NCBI RefSeq assembly: GCF_024346055.1
Contig: NZ_JAGQCH010000010.1
Coordinates: 43,796 to 107,795, forward strand
DNA from: Cyanobium sp. Cruz CV13-4-11
GTDB taxonomy: Bacteria; Cyanobacteriota; Cyanobacteriia; PCC-6307; Cyanobiaceae
Length of the DNA: 64,000 nt
Reading direction: 5' to 3'
The translations under genes were made by a program, and so were the position numbers. This document shows positions 63,197 through 64,000 of this stretch, in pieces; the stretch's first letter is position 1, and every line of letters begins with the position of its first letter. The notes below the pieces were generated by a model. The model had not been told where the DNA came from. It worked only from the letters and a program-made list of their open reading frames with translations, and did no database searches.

Positions 63197-63213
63197 CTCA
63201 GGGCTTGCCTGAG
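63197..63213. terminator. Hairpin between convergent sbcC and membrane-protein genes
   Basis: CTCAGG and CCTGAG arms with a five-base loop, lying just after the sbcC stop and spanning the stop of the convergent gene. There is no clear U run on either side, so it is a weak candidate for a bidirectional terminator. Confidence 0.4.
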
Positions 63214-63896
63214 GCGGTGTCTACGGGCGATAAGGCGGCCGCCTCATCGGCGCTGAGCAGGTTCAATGTCGTGAAGGCAATGGCATCGACCAGGAGATGA
63301 CCAACCACGACGGATCCAATGCCTTGGGGAAGGACAACCATGGCAACAGCAAACAAGAACACGAACTTTGGCGCACAGGCTCTGATCGAATACTCCGGAA
63401 GGTGAACAGCGGCAAACGCCGCCGCAGCCACACCAGCGGTGAGGGGCGTGATCCCAACCCATAGAAGGGGAACAAAGAAGATGCCGTCCTCCCCAGGGAT
63501 CAGCAGAGCCAGACGCAGGGGATGGCGCTTGATGGCGCTGGCCATCTGCTCACTCATCCCTTGACTGGCCGTCTGCTGAGTCCCGGAGGCCCAATCGACG
63601 GCTGGATAGATGACCACAACGAAGGCGAAACCAACGCTGAAAACGATGGCGAGATACATCGCCACCAAGCCAGGCTCGACAGTGAAGGAGTTCCGAATGA
63701 TGTGGAAAGCGAGAAGTCCGGTGCCGACAACCTTCAAGCCAGTGCGAGTCGTGTCCCAGCTCCGCCACGACATACGCTTCAATGCATCATCAAGCCAATC
63801 GATCAGCTCCTCATTCACCCCTGATCGACCCTGAGATTTCAGGCTTACAAGAATGTCCCTACTCTTTCTTAGGTAGGGCTTGCTGAAATTTCCCAA
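63198..63896 (-). CDS. Polytopic membrane protein, possibly degenerate CPBP family
   Basis: 232 residues with six helices after a charged N terminus. Helices 4-6 read FFVPLLWVGITPLTAG, AAFAAVHLPEYS and VVVGHLLVDAIAFTTLN. The FxAVH and GHLLVDA patterns resemble motifs 2-3 of CPBP (CAAX protease-like) proteins, but the EExxR metal motif is replaced by GEDG. So it is either an inactive relative or an unrelated membrane protein. Lower GC than sbcC. Confidence 0.6.
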   Translation of the reverse strand: MGNFSKPYLRKSRDILVSLKSQGRSGVNEELIDWLDDALKRMSWRSWDTTRTGLKVVGTGLLAFHIIRNSFTVEPGLVAMYLAIVFSVGFAFVVVIYPAVDWASGTQQTASQGMSEQMASAIKRHPLRLALLIPGEDGIFFVPLLWVGITPLTAGVAAAAFAAVHLPEYSIRACAPKFVFLFAVAMVVLPQGIGSVVVGHLLVDAIAFTTLNLLSADEAAALSPVDTASGKP

Positions 63897-64000
63897 GTCA
63901 CGCCAGGTCGTACTGCAGCTCTTACAGCATGAGCGTTGGTATGAGGGACGACTAGAACTTCAGATAGCAACTAATTGCAGGCAAGACGCTTCACATGCCG

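Noticed and set aside
40..64000. tRNA and rRNA genes
   Set aside because: I looked in the gaps for T-loop (GGTTCGAATCC-like) and CCA-adjacent patterns or rRNA blocks and saw none that fold convincingly.

Overview
The window is chromosomal DNA of very high GC content, apart from a few low-GC stretches. It carries cyanobacterial markers: a ferredoxin-thioredoxin reductase variable chain, an IctB-family membrane protein, a short group 2/3 sigma factor, and families known mainly from cyanobacteria (DUF3177, DUF3122, PyrR next to GpmI). The best guess is a picocyanobacterium of the Cyanobium / freshwater Synechococcus type. This comes from recognising proteins and composition, not from a database search.

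Layout. 0-6 kb is housekeeping: an Hsp70-like protein, ftrV, pyrR, gpmI, secG and msrB. 6-10.2 kb is a decayed accessory patch: a truncated radical SAM gene, the C-terminal end of an EcoEI-type hsdR, and an IS91-type element with a tyrosine recombinase coupled to a HUH transposase. 10.4-12.4 kb is a low-GC alpha-amylase, probably acquired. 12.6-14.5 kb has an HNH-HIT fusion protein, a HigBA-like toxin-antitoxin pair and a partial duplicate of the HNH gene. 14.8-18.6 kb is a membrane glycolipid cluster: a polytopic GT-C-like protein, a HAD phosphatase fused to a UPF0104 transporter-like domain, and a UbiA prenyltransferase. 18.8-28.9 kb is mixed: a frameshifted Abi_2/HEPN gene, a divergent coq4/TetR pair with a candidate operator, a pentapeptide-repeat protein, an aldo/keto reductase, a class III nucleotide cyclase and cyanobacterial hypotheticals. 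28.9-33.2 kb is a tightly overlapping four-gene operon (FIST, trmB, ictB, BadF-type kinase). 33.2-34.9 kb holds two divergent HupE/UreJ metal transporter genes, each with what reads as its own cobalamin riboswitch. 35-39.3 kb is an envelope and stress cluster: TMEM175-like, CsbD, small membrane proteins, sigma factor, DUF421, DUF3122 and a cytochrome b-like protein.

39.4-54.9 kb is a defence island. Toxin-antitoxin modules (vapBC, tacAT, DUF433/DUF5615, a mazEF with a broken mazF) flank a type I restriction-modification locus on the minus strand: hsdM, hsdS, a SIR2-HerA pair, a chimeric remnant (start of a second hsdR joined to the end of an AlbA_2-type ATPase), a GIY-YIG protein, a nucleotidyltransferase, a RhuM-Fic protein and a full-length hsdR. 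Most junctions overlap by 1-11 nt, so restriction and the candidate abortive-infection effector SIR2-HerA are probably made from one transcript.

54.9-64 kb returns to core genes: pdxH, a persulfide dioxygenase-rhodanese fusion with a second membrane rhodanese, a TPMT-type methyltransferase, a second DUF3122 gene, sbcDC and a membrane protein. I found no tRNA, rRNA or CRISPR array.
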